Shown here one piece after another: positions 34,459 to 45,516 of a stretch of 64,000 nucleotides of DNA. This DNA comes from Tupaia tana (taxonomy: Eukaryota > Chordata > Mammalia > Scandentia > Tupaiidae), in contig JAKSZU010000016.1 in the NCBI GenBank assembly GCA_026018925.1, positions 29,664,877 through 29,728,876 on the forward strand, read 5' to 3'. The stretch's first letter is position 1. The number at the start of each line of letters is the position of its first letter. Made by a program: the position numbers and the translations under genes. Below the pieces are notes generated by a model. That model ran no database searches and was not told the origin of the DNA. It saw only the letters and a program-made list of their open reading frames with translations.

Positions 34459-35026
34459 TTTTTTTTTTTTTTTTTTTTTTTTTTGGAGAGGTTTTCGCTA
34501 TAGGGCACGTGCGCTCGCCAGAAAGACAGAGAGATAGAAAGCAAGAAATCACCCCCCAGGGGGGATGGCCACACCGCAATTCCTTCTCCTCCATTCTCCC
34601 CTCGGGATCTTGGGCATGCACGCACACGTGCCTGGCGTAAGTTTTTTTTTTGTTTGTTTGTTTTTTTTTTTTTTTTTTTGGAGAGGTTTTTGCTATAGGG
34701 CGCGTGCGCTCGCCAGACAGACAGAGACAGAGAGACAGAAAGCAGGAAATCACCCCCCAGGGGGGATGGCCACGCCGCAATCCCTTCTCCTCCATTCTCC
34801 TCTTGGGATCCTGGGCACGCACGCACACGCGCCCGGCGTGAGTTTCAGCCACCGGGTCCGGAACTCGAACCGCGGTCGACTACGTGGGAGTCCAGCGACA
34901 TAGCCATTACACTAACTGCTGGTCCCAATACGCCTGGCGTAAGTTTAAGCCACCGGGTCCGGGACTTGAACGCGGTCGACTACATGGGAGTCCAGCGACA
35001 TAGCCATTACGCTAACTGCTGGTCCC
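34459..35026 (-). mobile_element. SINE-A split by a second SINE-A
   Basis: Outer element in two arms, 34459-34644 and 34932-35026. Its 15-bp TSD agaattagcattctt lies at 34444-34458 and 35027-35041. The host sequence of the inner insertion, gcctggcgtaagttt, is duplicated on both sides of the inner element. Confidence 0.97.
34645..34926 (-). mobile_element. SINE-A nested inside another SINE-A
   Basis: Complete, CpG-rich copy with a T-rich tail complement. TSD gcctggcgtaagttt at 34630-34644 and 34932-34946, with five extra bases (aatac) at the right junction. Same orientation as its host, and younger than it by definition. Confidence 0.97.
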
Positions 35027-35054
35027 AGAATTAGCATTCTTAAAACGTCAGTTC

Positions 35055-35285
35055 TTCTGGGCTAGCATGATGATGAAGCAGGATGGCACCACTGTGGGGC
35101 TGGGGCTTTGTGGGAAGCCTGAATTTAGTTCTTAGACCAACCTGAACAGGCTGAGTCTGGTGGTATGTGCCTGCAATCCTAGTGAACTAGTAGGCTGGGC
35201 TGGAAAATGGCAACATTGAGAAGGCCTTGTCAAAACACCCATGTCTTTCTCTCTCTCTCCCGTCTCTCTCATAAAAATATTAGTT
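35055..35285 (+). mobile_element. SINE-B-like element with a 7SL-like segment
   Basis: tRNA-like start (gggctagcatgatgatgaag), then ggtggtatgtgcctgcaatc + ctagtgaactagtaggctgg at about 35159-35199. That segment resembles the Alu/7SL motif 'ggtggcgcgtgcctgtaatc + ccagctactcgggaggctg'. It ends in TCTCTCTC and ataaaaat. The 7SL reading rests on eye alignment only. Confidence 0.45.
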
Positions 35286-35409
35286 CTACAAATGTATCTT
35301 TAAATGCAATTTTAGGTCAGTGTTTCAGGAGCATTCTTGTTGAGGTAAAGACTTAGAAGCAAATTGTAAAATTTTAGGGAAATGAAAACAGAATAGTCAA
35401 AGAACTTCA

Positions 35410-35670
35410 TTTTTTTTTTTTGACAGGTTTTTGCTATAGGGCACGTGTGCTCTCCAGAAAGAGACAGAGAGACAGAAAGTGAGAAATCTGCCCCAGGGAG
35501 GATGGCCATGCCACAATCCTTTCTCCTGTATTCTCCTCTCGGGCTCTTGGGCATGCACACACGCACGCACACACTCCCCACATGAGTTTAAGCCACTGGG
35601 TCTGGGACGCAAACCGTTGGTGGTTGCATGGGAGTCCAGCGACAAAGCCATTATGCCAACTACTAGATCG
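35410..35670 (-). mobile_element. SINE-A
   Basis: Tail complement, core, head decayed at its end (ctactagatcgc). Open frames on both strands come from the element itself. Confidence 0.92.
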
Positions 35671-35676
35671 CACACT

Positions 35677-35975
35677 TCTTTTTTTTAAGACCGTTTTTTT
35701 TTGTTTTTGCTATAGGAAGTGTGCACTCACCAGAGAGACAGAAAGCAAGAAATCATCCCTGGGGGGTGGGGGGGGGGGGATGGCCCTGCCACAGTCCATT
35801 CTTTTCCATTCTCCTCTTGGGATTTTGGACATGCACATACACATTGCGGGGGTGAGGGTCGCTGTCTGTCTCTTTCTGGTGAGTTCACATGTTTAAGTCA
35901 TCGGATCTGGGAATCGAACCACTGTCAGCCATGTGGGAGTCCAGTGCCTTAACCACTATGCCAGTTGCTGGCCCC
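35677..35975 (-). mobile_element. SINE-A, older, carrying an inverted SINE fragment
   Basis: Adjacent to the 35410 copy. Core contains a G-rich expansion (ggggtgggggggggggg). At 35847-35891 the expected cgcctggcgtgag is replaced by a + strand SINE tail. Head: ccttaaccactatgccagtt + gctggcccc. Confidence 0.9.
35847..35891 (+). repeat. Inverted SINE-tail insert
   Basis: About 45 bp reading gggtcgctgtctgtctcttt + ctggtgagttcacatg, close to the 3' end of the SINE at 31629 but in the opposite orientation to its host SINE. Confidence 0.75.
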
Positions 35976-37477
35976 TGTCAAAGCACCTTTTAAAAGAAAA
36001 ACAAAGTTGAAGAACATACACCAGCTGTTTTGAAGACTTAACATAAAGACAGGGTGATCAATACAGAATGGAATTAGTGAATGAGGAGATATATAAATCA
36101 ATCATAAAGAACAGAGATTCCAAAAAATTAATACATATTGACAATTGATTTTTGACAAATAACTTAAGATAGTTAAATGGAGGAAGATAGTCTTTTTCAT
36201 AATGGTGCTGGAGCAACTGGCGATTTATATGCTAAAATTACAAAACTTACAGAGAAAAACTTAGAAATGTCTTTGTTGTCTTCACATAGACAAAAATTGT
36301 TTGAAGAACACCAAAAGTATGAGCCATAATAAAAACCAAGTGTTATTATGTTGGTTATGTGGCATGTTGAACATTTGTGTTCATCTAAATAAAAATATAT
36401 TGCTCCATGAGATACAAGTAAGAAAATAAAACAAAACAAAATAGAAAAAGTCACATATTGACAGAAAATATTTCCCATACAGATATCTGGGGAAAAAGAA
36501 CTCTGTCGGGGAAGCAGGGGGTGGGGGGGTGGAGAACTTGCTACAACTCAATATTAAGAAGACACAGAACACAGTGAAAATCAGACAGGATTTGAACAGA
36601 TACTTGACAATAAACTAATGAGCGCGCGTACACACACACACATACACACACAAAAAAAAGAAGCTCCGGAATCTTAGTTTTCAGGGAGATGCTGATTAAA
36701 ACCACGGTGAGCTATCACCACAATTTCAGAATGGCTAACATCACCTAGCCATACCAACCAGCTGTTGGGAAAGGTGTCCAGTGGTCTGAACTCTCATACA
36801 CTGCTGGTGGAAGAACAAAACTTCAAAACCATTTTGGAAAACTGGTTTTCCTTTCACGGGAAAACATATATCTACCATATGACCCAAAATTTCCAGTTCT
36901 AGCTATTTACCTGAGAGAAATGAACACCTACACCCACATAAAGACTGGAACATGAATGTTTACCCAGCTTTGTTCATAATAGTTCCCAAGTGGAAATGAC
37001 CCAAATAGCCATTACCAGGTAAGTGGATGAACAAAATATGGTCTATCCATACAACAAAATATTACTCAGCAATAAGGAAAATCTACCAACGTACCCAGCA
37101 GTATGCATAAAACTCAAAGGCATTACACTGAGTGAAAGAAGCTAGACACGAAGAATACATACTATATTATTCCATCATATAAATTTTTATAAAGTTAGCC
37201 TATGGTACAGAGAAAGATTTGTAGTTGCTTAAAGGCTAAGTGTGTGGAGAAAAGAAAGAACTGATCAGGGACACATGAAAACTTTTGTATGGATGGAAAT
37301 TTTCTGCATCTTGATTATTATGGTGCTTTTGCCAGTGTATACATCAATGAAAACCTTATTGTTCAAGTACTATTTCAATAAGTACACAGAAAATGTCAGG
37401 TTATATAACGTAGTTGAAGGAGAGAGGTAGTTGTTTGCTTTCTTTGGTCACAAAAAGCATCCCAAAAGATGCTAGAT

Positions 37478-37570
37478 TGTGTGTGTGTGTATGTATGTGT
37501 ATATAGATATGTGTATGTATGTATAATATATATATATTATTTATGTGTATACTTTATATATGTATGTATA

Positions 37571-37660
<90 letters not shown>

Positions 37661-37690
37661 AGGAGAGAGAGAGGAGAGAGAGAGAGAGAG
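37478..37690. repeat. Compound microsatellite (TG)n(TA)n(GA)n
   Basis: TG/TATG-rich 37478-37580, (TA) to about 37618, then (GA) to 37690, directly abutting the SINE tail at 37691. The two long overlapping open frames here are low-complexity artefacts. Confidence 0.95.
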
Positions 37691-37909
37691 ATTTATTACC
37701 ATAGGGTGCATGTTTTGCCAGAGAAAGAGAGAGAGAAAGTGAGAAAGTGGGGGATGGCCATGCTGTAATTCCTTCTCCGTTCTCTTGGGATTTTGGACAT
37801 GCATGTACATGCACCTGGCCTGAGTTTCAAGCCACCTGGCCTGGGATTCGAACCACAGGTAGACATTTGGGAGTCTAGTACCTTAACCACCATGCCACCT
37901 GCTAGCTCT
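37691..37909 (-). mobile_element. SINE-A, older subfamily
   Basis: Tail side merges with the (GA) microsatellite, which probably grew from the SINE's purine block. Head: ccttaaccaccatgccacct. Confidence 0.88.
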
Positions 37910-37954
37910 AGGACATTTTTTTATAGTTGTCTTTATAAGAAGGCTAGCATTCTT

Positions 37955-38260
37955 TATACAGTGTCTCTTAGTATCCACAGGGAGGATTGTTTCTGGATCC
38001 TGGAGATTCTAATATTCTCAAATGCTTATGCCACTTACATATAATGACACTATTATTTGCATATAATCTGTACACATCCACACATCCTCCTATATACTTC
38101 AGTACAGTGTCAGTGCTATGTAAAGAGTTGCTGAAGTGTATTATTTAGGAAATAATGACAAAAATTATAATTCTTCATGTTCAGTATAGACACGATCATC
38201 ATAGGCCTAACTAGACAGCACACATCAGCAACAATGGAACATTTTCCATCTACATTTGGA
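37955..38260 (+). mobile_element. Tigger-like (pogo-group) DNA transposon relic
   Basis: 'tctcttagtatccacaggga', 'ttgtttctggatcctggaga', 'ctattatttgcatataatct', 'ttatttaggaaataatgaca', 'catgttcagtatagacac' match, in order, the non-coding end of a Tigger family element remembered from primate and other mammalian genomes. Confidence 0.65.
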
Positions 38261-41200
38261 TACATCCACAGACATAGAAGGATAGCTTACTGCACCATCA
38301 CAATTTTTCTCTATAGTTCTGTCAGTTGTTCAATTACCATGTCAGTGAAGAGGATAAAAATCAAGAGGTGGACATAACCACACATCACCTGGCACAAGCA
38401 TAGAAGTTAGGACTTCTGGCTCATCAATTGATATTTCTCTCGTACTTTGTTTAATCCCTGGCACACAACACCTTCCATAACTAACTCTCTTCCCTGCAAG
38501 CTACCCATTTTCTACAAAGATGGAATAAAAAAAATTACACTGTTGAATGAGGCTGTTTCCTCTTTGTAAAGATGAGGCAGCAGAAGTCTAAAAAGATTAA
38601 GCAAAAGTCAGTGGGTAGTTAGGGAGGTGTGTATACACAGACACACGTGTTTAGACTATACCAATTTAATTTTTAAAAAATACAGGAAATAGTACTTACA
38701 CATGTGGCTATAGAGAAAGAATGGAAACAAATCTTTGAAGAACATGCCAGCTCCAGGAGGTCAGAAAGAATACGTGCTCATTTTCCTTGATTCCAATAGT
38801 CTAACACAATGCTAAGTGCATTATAGACCAATTAACCAAATTATGTTTTACAGTCTACCAGTTGAACTTCCACTACATTTTAATTGCCTTGATGACCAAG
38901 ATGTGGCTTCTTCATTTTTCTGTTTCCCATTGATTCTGATACACTGCCTGTTGCATAGCTGATACTCGGTAAACACTTAAAATGAATCGAGAAATTACCA
39001 AATGTTGTATTTTCAGAAAGCAATACTCCTATTTTCATGCTGCCTTTATATTTTCCTTCTAGCATCATACAACATTTTCATTGTATGTCTATGTGCAAAA
39101 TAACAATGAGTACTCTCTTCATGTGATATTTTCTATTTCGATACCTATGCAATTATAAGGTGAAAAGTATTCCCAAACATCGCAAGAGTTAATGGCAAGT
39201 GCAGAACTACTGTTTAAGAATTTTGCTCTTGAAATTATAAAGTGGTGTCAATTCAGTGAAGAAAGAATAAAAGAAAACAAAAAAAAATTCTGATATTATG
39301 TACGCCTGGGTATCAGGATTTGGGGCTATCACTGATTCTTTATCTATTGAAAAAATAGATAGGATAAAATCTAACTAATGTAATTCCAGTGTTATTCAAT
39401 ATTTTATTAACGTGGAGAAAGCATCGTTTTAACCGCAGCAATCTATAGAATTATGGACTGATTACTAGTTCAAATGACAGAGTCCTACAGTGAAACCCGT
39501 AATTTTACATTACGTTCTACAAGAGTTGATGGCAGTTCTTCACATATAATGGTGTTGCTAGCCCAGAATCTTGTTAACACTTATCATCTGAGAGGTTGTG
39601 CTTATCCTCTCATATTCTTATTTTGAGCCAGATAGAATTTTTGCAAAGATCTGTTGGCCTTTATTCTTTCTGTACGGGATTTTTGTCAATTAGACATTTG
39701 CAAAAGAGAGGAATTTTGATTTAAAAATTTGAGAATTTAAAAATGGTGACATTAAAAAGAAATCAATATTTTCTTAAAAAATTAAGAAATACAAGTGCTG
39801 TGGATTGACTTGCATTTAGCTCTTTGTAGCTATTTCTAGTCACTGATTCTATGGAAAGTCGCTATGGAGTTAGTTGCTTGTTACTGGGCAACAATTTATT
39901 CCAATTATAACTGAAATGTTGCTAATAGACAGTTACTGGTGGATAAGAACAGATTTAAAAAATGAACTATTAAATCCACAGCATTTCCTCTTATTGTAAA
40001 GAGGCAGAAATTATTCTAACAATTGACATTTTCTAATGTTCCAAGGTCTTTTTAGACATTTCAAGCGATTGGGGAGCATCGGTGAGGACCGGAGGGCGGC
40101 ACGGTTCAGAGCTGTTAAATGTAGAAATGACACAATTAGATAGAATAGCTACAGAGACCAGGGACCAAATGTCACCAGTGTATGGAAAGCCACGTTCTTT
40201 ATCAGATGCAAATGGCATACAGCCTTTACACATCTATAGGAGAGCTGTTCTTTAGAAAAAGCTTTTAATGGACATTTGATAACTACCTTCTCTTTCTGAC
40301 AACCTAGCCATTACATTCCTATTTATGTGTTAAGAAACGAAAAACAACCAAACAAAACTACCATAATTTACAAAGAACAATGGAGAACAGCAAAGGATAT
40401 TTCTTGATATTTCATATGTGCTTTTAAAAACAAAAATAAAAAAAGAGAGAAAGGAAAACCCTCATTTCTAAGTTTATTGACTCAAATCCAAGCAGACTTA
40501 CTGAACAAGCCTAAATCCTTCCATGTGTCTTTTAGCTTCTGAGGCTAGAATCTGAAGAAACTCAAAGTTTGCCACATCGATATATTCTCGCATGACGTGT
40601 TTGGTACACAAAGAGATGATTTTTATGTGTTTTCCCATTCTTTATGCTATTAAAATGCAATCTAAAATAGACTGACTCTACTTGCAGATTGACATAAATA
40701 AAACTTATATGAACAGAATAGACGCACATTGATGGTATGAGACTTAACCTTGAAAACTTTATCTTACAGCCCACAGTTACGCATTGTGAAATGTCCAAAC
40801 GATCTACTCAGTTCTAAAAGCAGAAAAACTGGTTGCTGAAAATTCACTCTGTCTAGTTTTCAGTTTCTCCCCTACGACAGAGAGTAACCGGCAAAGGCAT
40901 TCTCAGCAGCAGTTTCAGGCAGAGTAGATAGAAATACTTGTTGAATTTAATTGGGTTGAATTAAAATTTGTCCTTTTAAAGAATAAAGTTGGCATCTCAT
41001 GTACGGGGTCCCCAAATGATGTAGGTTCTTCACAGCTGAATGTGTAATGAACTGACTAGTTACAGATGAAAAGGATTAAAATAACTTTACAGAGCACTCA
41101 CTTTAGTCTGTTTCATTATGTGGACTAAGGAAGTCTACGATAATTACAGTGCTCCTTAAAAAAAAAAAAAAAGAAAGAAACTTTCATCATTGTACTTCCT

Positions 41201-41573
41201 GTTTGATGAATAAACAGCAGAACAGTTATGGTCTGTAAGGGACCTATTAAAACTCATAATATCCCTGTCAGGGAGTAACTTGGAGAAAGTCAAGAATTCT
41301 CTCTAAAAGGACACTGAAACTCCAACCCCAAACAATCAACAACTCATTGTCATAGTGCGACAGTCTTAGCCCTGTTGGAACTGGGCGAATAGTCAGTCTG
41401 CAGAAAGAAGCATCACCAGGGTAGATCGGAATGCTGTTATTACCCATTTATAAGTATGACGCGGAGGTCATGTATCAGGCAATTACACCTTTTCATTACA
41501 CGCTCACCCCTCACGGCAGGGAAGCCACGCTTATGACTGCATTAGACAGACAAAGCCTCAGCTCTTTAAAAAA

Positions 41574-41610
<37 letters not shown>

Positions 41611-42910
41611 TTAAAAAAAATTAAATTCATTTTCTTACCAGCACGTTGCAGCACCAACTCGCTCACAGGAATGTTGCCTTTATAGGTCTCTCTTTTAATT
41701 ATCCTGGAAGCAGGAAGACAAAAAATAAATAAATAAAAAAGAAAGAAAGAAAAAGAAGAAAAAAAAAAAGGCAAAGAAGAAGCTGGGTGGTTAAATTAGC
41801 GTGCTGGAATCTTTTCAGTTTGTCGCGGAGTAGAAAAATAAAAAAGGAAAAAAAAGGCTCAGTAATTTAAATTTGCTCTCAGTTCAGGCTGCATCGCTGG
41901 GTCCCGCCCCTTCTTCCTGCTGGGTTCCACTACCTGCAAGGCTGGAACTGACAGCTACTGTGGAAACAAAAAAAGAGGCAACAAGCATGCTGGGACCATT
42001 CTATCTGCTGTTTGGGTCTCACTTGTCCTGACAACTAAAAATCATCAGTGGAAAGGTATTCTACATTTTCTATTTCAGGTATTTACATGTAACTCCCTTC
42101 CATTTTAATTGATACACCATAATTCATGATACGGGGATCGATGATCTCATATTGTTTGAAGATTTTGCTTGAATTTTTTTTGCTATTTCTAAATATCTAT
42201 AAGAATAATTATTTATAGTAACATTTAAATAATATCTATTATTATTTGTTTAGGGTCATCCTTTGTATTCCTAACTTTATATTCTATACTGCTTCAATAC
42301 ACATTCTCTCCCGTCTTTTCTCTTAACAAACATAGACATTTCCAGGAATGTAAAGATAAAAAGACCAAGATTTCCAGGGTTTCCCCTTTTTTAAAAAATT
42401 TTTTTAGCATATAATCCTGAGAATAACCAAGGGACAGAAGGCTTTGAAAGAACTTTCCATAAGTACCAGAAACTTCTAAAGAGGAAATATTAAAGCTAAA
42501 AAGTCTCCACATGAAGTCCAAAAAGTAATTCTAATATTTTCATATGCATAAACTGTGCAAATAACTAAAAATCTCAGAGATAAACTTGGTCTACATTGGA
42601 AATTTAACTTGCCTCTTAGAAAAAAAAATACTTTAATTTTAGAAACAACTAAAAAAGTTAATGTACAGAATATTGCTAGTCTATAGCAGCGAAATTATGA
42701 AAGATAATAAAACTCACCCTTCTGTCAGAATGTAAAGTGCTTATACAAAATTATCAGCAAGCATTTTTTTTGGTTCTTTTTAACACTCTTCAGATGAAGG
42801 TGTTACAGACTACTTTGGTATCAAAGCTCTGAGGAACTGAGCATAGTACATGTCATGTAAAAGTTTGCTTCTGGATATGGAAGCATTGTTTTTATAGTCA
42901 CACACAGCAT
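38261..42910. other. Transposon-poor 4.6-kb interval
   Basis: No SINE-A, SINE-B, L1 or mariner is recognisable. The only repeat hints are an L2/MIR-like end near 38930-39000 and an A28 run at 41578-41608 beside an A-rich stretch (41710-41770). Sequence complexity and CpG content rise near 40060-40110 (accggagggcggcacgg) and 41880-41930 (gggtcccgccccttcttcc). No open frame over 90 codons and no convincing exon. Could hold regulatory sequence or untranslated exon(s). Confidence 0.5.
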
Positions 42911-42924
42911 TGGTTCTCCTATTA

Positions 42925-43198
42925 TTATTATTTTTTTAGAGGTTTTTGCTTTAGGGCTTGTGTGCTCACCAGAGAGAGAAAGAGACAGATCCATTGAGAG
43001 GGAAAGTTAGAAATCATGCCCCTGGGGGGATGTTCATGCTACAATCCCTTCTCATTCTCCTCCTGGGATCTTGAGTGCCCACACACACCTCCACGCACAC
43101 ATACCCAGTGTGATTTTCAAGCCACCACATCCGGGACCTGAACCAAGGTCAGTCATGTAGGAGTCCAGCAACATAACCGCTATGCCATCTGCTGACCC
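42925..43198 (-). mobile_element. SINE-A, older
   Basis: Perfect 14-bp TSD tggttctcctatta (42911-42924 and 43199-43212). Confidence 0.95.
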
Positions 43199-43302
43199 TG
43201 GTTCTCCTATTAAAGTGAGGATTTTCCTTGGACCATCCTACTGTTCTAACCTGAGAGTACCATGTTCATTGATGTGCCATGTCACATAGTGAACCATGAA
43301 TG

Positions 43303-43346
43303 ACCATGTGGGAGTCGAGCACCTTAGCCATCACGCCACCTGCTGT
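43303..43346 (-). mobile_element. SINE-A head fragment
   Basis: Only the tRNA-like head survives: gaccatgtgggagtcgagca + ccttagccatcacgccacct. Its distal end abuts the MITE at 43350. Confidence 0.8.
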
Positions 43347-43349
43347 AAA

Positions 43350-43419
43350 CTAGGCAGTTGGAAGTCATGATATATTTTTCTAAACAAAAATGCCTCATGA
43401 CTTTTCTTTTGACCCAATA
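43350..43419. mobile_element. Mariner-type MITE, about 70 bp, diverged
   Basis: Left arm decayed (taggcagttggaagtcatga), right arm cctcatgacttttcttttga + cccaa followed by TA. Confidence 0.82.
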
Positions 43420-43460
43420 GTTATTTGTTAGTAGCTGAAGCTATAGGAGAAATTTAGTTG

Positions 43461-43690
43461 TAAGGGCTAGAAGGTGGTGTAGTGGTAAAATGCAATGCTT
43501 TGAGAGGCTGACCCAGGAGGGAAGTTCTGGTTCATGTCCAGGGACTATCCCTGAGTATGCTAGGGATTTGCATGCCCATAATGCAGGACCGGCTGAGGCA
43601 GGGAGTAGACTGCTATGTTGGGACCCTGTTGAGGGTGCTGTCTTTGTCTTACTCATGGAATAAACAAACAAACAAAAAAGTAAAGGTCTC
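43461..43690 (+). mobile_element. SINE-B
   Basis: Head agggctagaaggtggtgtag with A-box-like ggtgtagtggt, B-box-like ggttcatgtcc, then ccctgagtatgctagggatt and a tail ending tggaataaacaaacaaac. One of the better copies of this family. Confidence 0.75.
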
Positions 43691-43699
43691 TGTGGGGAA

Positions 43700-44072
43700 A
43701 AAAAAAACACATTCTATAATTTTTTCTTTATAAAAATGTATATATTAAAAATAGTTAATCACAGAAGTGTTTAATATACTTTGTTTGATAGATTATGCAT
43801 TTTTTAATAAAACTTTTTTTCTTGTATCCCTAACTTACCCTGTTTAAATGGATTTCACAATCTCTACATTGCCTGTATAATCTGTTGAAGTCAATAATGG
43901 ACTGTTTAAATGAATTTTACTTTTTAAAATCAGACTTTCACTTTTAAACAGAAATGATTAACAACACAAACATTGTTTAACTTTTTAAGGTAAAACTTTT
44001 AACAGGATGTCATATTTGTTCTATCATGAGAGGAATCATCATAAAACCAGACCTATTAGAAATGGTAAGGCA
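43700..44072. other. Unassigned AT-rich DNA
   Basis: Nothing recognised. Confidence 0.4.
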
Positions 44073-44323
44073 GGGACAGCAGGTGGCATGGTGGTTAGAC
44101 TGGACACCCACATGGTCAACTGGGGTTCGAATCCTGACCAGGGTTCAAGTACTCCATCTGGCAGCTTGAAAATCACATGGGATACTTGTGTGTGTCTGAA
44201 AAACTCTGAGAAGAGATTAGAGAAAGGATTACACTGTGGTCATCACCCCAGGAGTTGATTTCTCATTTTTCCACTCAGTCTCTATCCAGTGAGTACACGC
44301 ACCCTATGGCAAGAATCTTAGAG

Positions 44324-44355
<32 letters not shown>
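44073..44355 (+). mobile_element. SINE-A with duplicated B-box region
   Basis: Head gggacagcaggtggcatgg. The B-box segment is present twice: ggttcgaatcctgacca, then gggttcaagtactccatctg, an internal duplication of about 18 bp. Tail of about 35 A. Confidence 0.9.
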
Positions 44356-44358
<3 letters not shown>

Positions 44359-44615
44359 CACCAGCCTGGGGTCTGGTGGTGGTGATATGAGCTAGGCTCA
44401 ACATGACTGACTGTACAGTTTGAGTCTTGGACCTTGCAGCTTCAAAAATAAGCCAGGTATCTGTGTGTGTATGCTCAAAACTCCCCCAAAGAGAGAAATA
44501 GAGAAGGGATTGCAGTGTGACTATTCCCCTGAGGGGCACTTTTTTCCATGAGTGCGTGCACACTCCCTCTTTCTCTTCAGGGAGTACACACATCCCCTGA
44601 CAAGAAATAATAAGA
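44356..44615 (+). mobile_element. SINE-A, second copy in tandem
   Basis: Starts immediately after the A tail of the preceding copy (ggccaccagcctggggtctg), same orientation; an older divergent variant ending catcccctgacaagaaataa. Confidence 0.8.
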
Positions 44616-45014
44616 AGTAAAGTGTGAAAGAGGCAAAGAACAAAATAACATTTTCCTTGTATTAAACTATCAAAATTATATTTTTATTACTATTAGCAAT
44701 TAATGTCTTTACTCAATTTCCACTAACAGGGATAGCATAGGAAATAAGGCAGGTCAAGTGCTCAAGAAACCATGTTAACTTCCCAGGTAGTTATGCAATC
44801 AGCTTTAATCAAACAGTAAATTACACCAATGTGCTAATTATGGTACTTTGTCTTGGCATAAAATGCAGTAACACTAGCCTTTGCTTTGGCTTGGAAAGTG
44901 TTATGCATAGCTTTTTCAAAAGATCCTATTGAAGAGATTTTATTTTCCTGAAGCATTCAGTTATTTCAAGTAGCTTTCCTTCAATAATTTTCTTTTTTTC
45001 AAAAAAGTTTTATT
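44616..45014. other. Unassigned DNA
   Basis: Nothing recognised. Confidence 0.4.
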
Positions 45015-45275
45015 GGAACCAGCAGATGGCATAGTGGTTACATCACTGGACTCCAGCATCGCCGACTGCAGTTTGAATCCTGGACCTGGTGGCTTGAAAA
45101 TCACGCTTGGTACATGTGTATACATGCCTAAGATTTCAGGAGGAGGAGGAAAGAAAAGAGATTGTGGTGTGGCCATCCTCTCTAGGGGTTGGTTTCTCAC
45201 TTTCCCTCTCACTGTGTCTCTTTCTCTCTCTCTTCCTGGTGAATGCATGGGCCTTAAGGCAAAAAGCCGTAATAA
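45015..45275 (+). mobile_element. SINE-A, older subfamily
   Basis: Head ggaaccagcagatggcatag, B box gtttgaatcctgg, aggaggaggaggaaag purine core, end ggccttaaggcaaaaagcc. Confidence 0.92.
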
Positions 45276-45284
45276 ACATTTTTT

Positions 45285-45516
45285 AAAAGTTTTATTTATT
45301 TATGTCTTCCATGAGTGAATGATTGAGAGAGTATATGTGTAAGCATACCCCCAACAGCCTTGACATGGTGATCCATACCTAGCTTCTTGCCAGGTATGAA
45401 TCATGGGCACATGGATGTCTGATGTAGTCAGGGAGATTTCTGGACTCAAACCGAGAACCTTATCATGTGGGATTGCCTCAAAGAGTGCTAGGTTTACCAC
45501 TGTGCCTCCATCTGGT
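45285..45516 (-). mobile_element. SINE-B, most complete copy
   Basis: On the minus strand: head ccagatggaggcacagtggt, B box ggtttgagtccag, ctccctgactacatcagaca, gcccatgattcatacctggc, cttacacatatactctctca, ending ataaataaataaaact. It abuts the tail of the SINE-A at 45015. Confidence 0.75.

Larger units (their letters stand above)
34196..37430 (+). mobile_element. Old L1, second half of ORF2 and 3' UTR
   Basis: 'ctagaactaatgagcttttc', 'cttgtgtactgaaaactatc', 'cataatggtgctggagcaac', 'gttttcagggagatgctgat', 'acactgctggtggaagaaca', 'gtggatgaacaaaatatggt', 'cattacactgagtgaaagaa' are in L1 ORF2 order, followed by a 3' UTR ending near 37425. All frames are broken. Interrupted at 34459-35026, 35055-35285 and 35410-35975. 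Confidence 0.85.

Noticed and set aside
34383-34903. Long overlapping ORFs on both strands
   Set aside because: They correspond to the nested SINE pair; Lys and Phe runs are the A and T tails.
37469-37814. Tyr/Ile- and Arg/Glu-rich ORFs
   Set aside because: Translation of the (TG)(TA)(GA) microsatellite.
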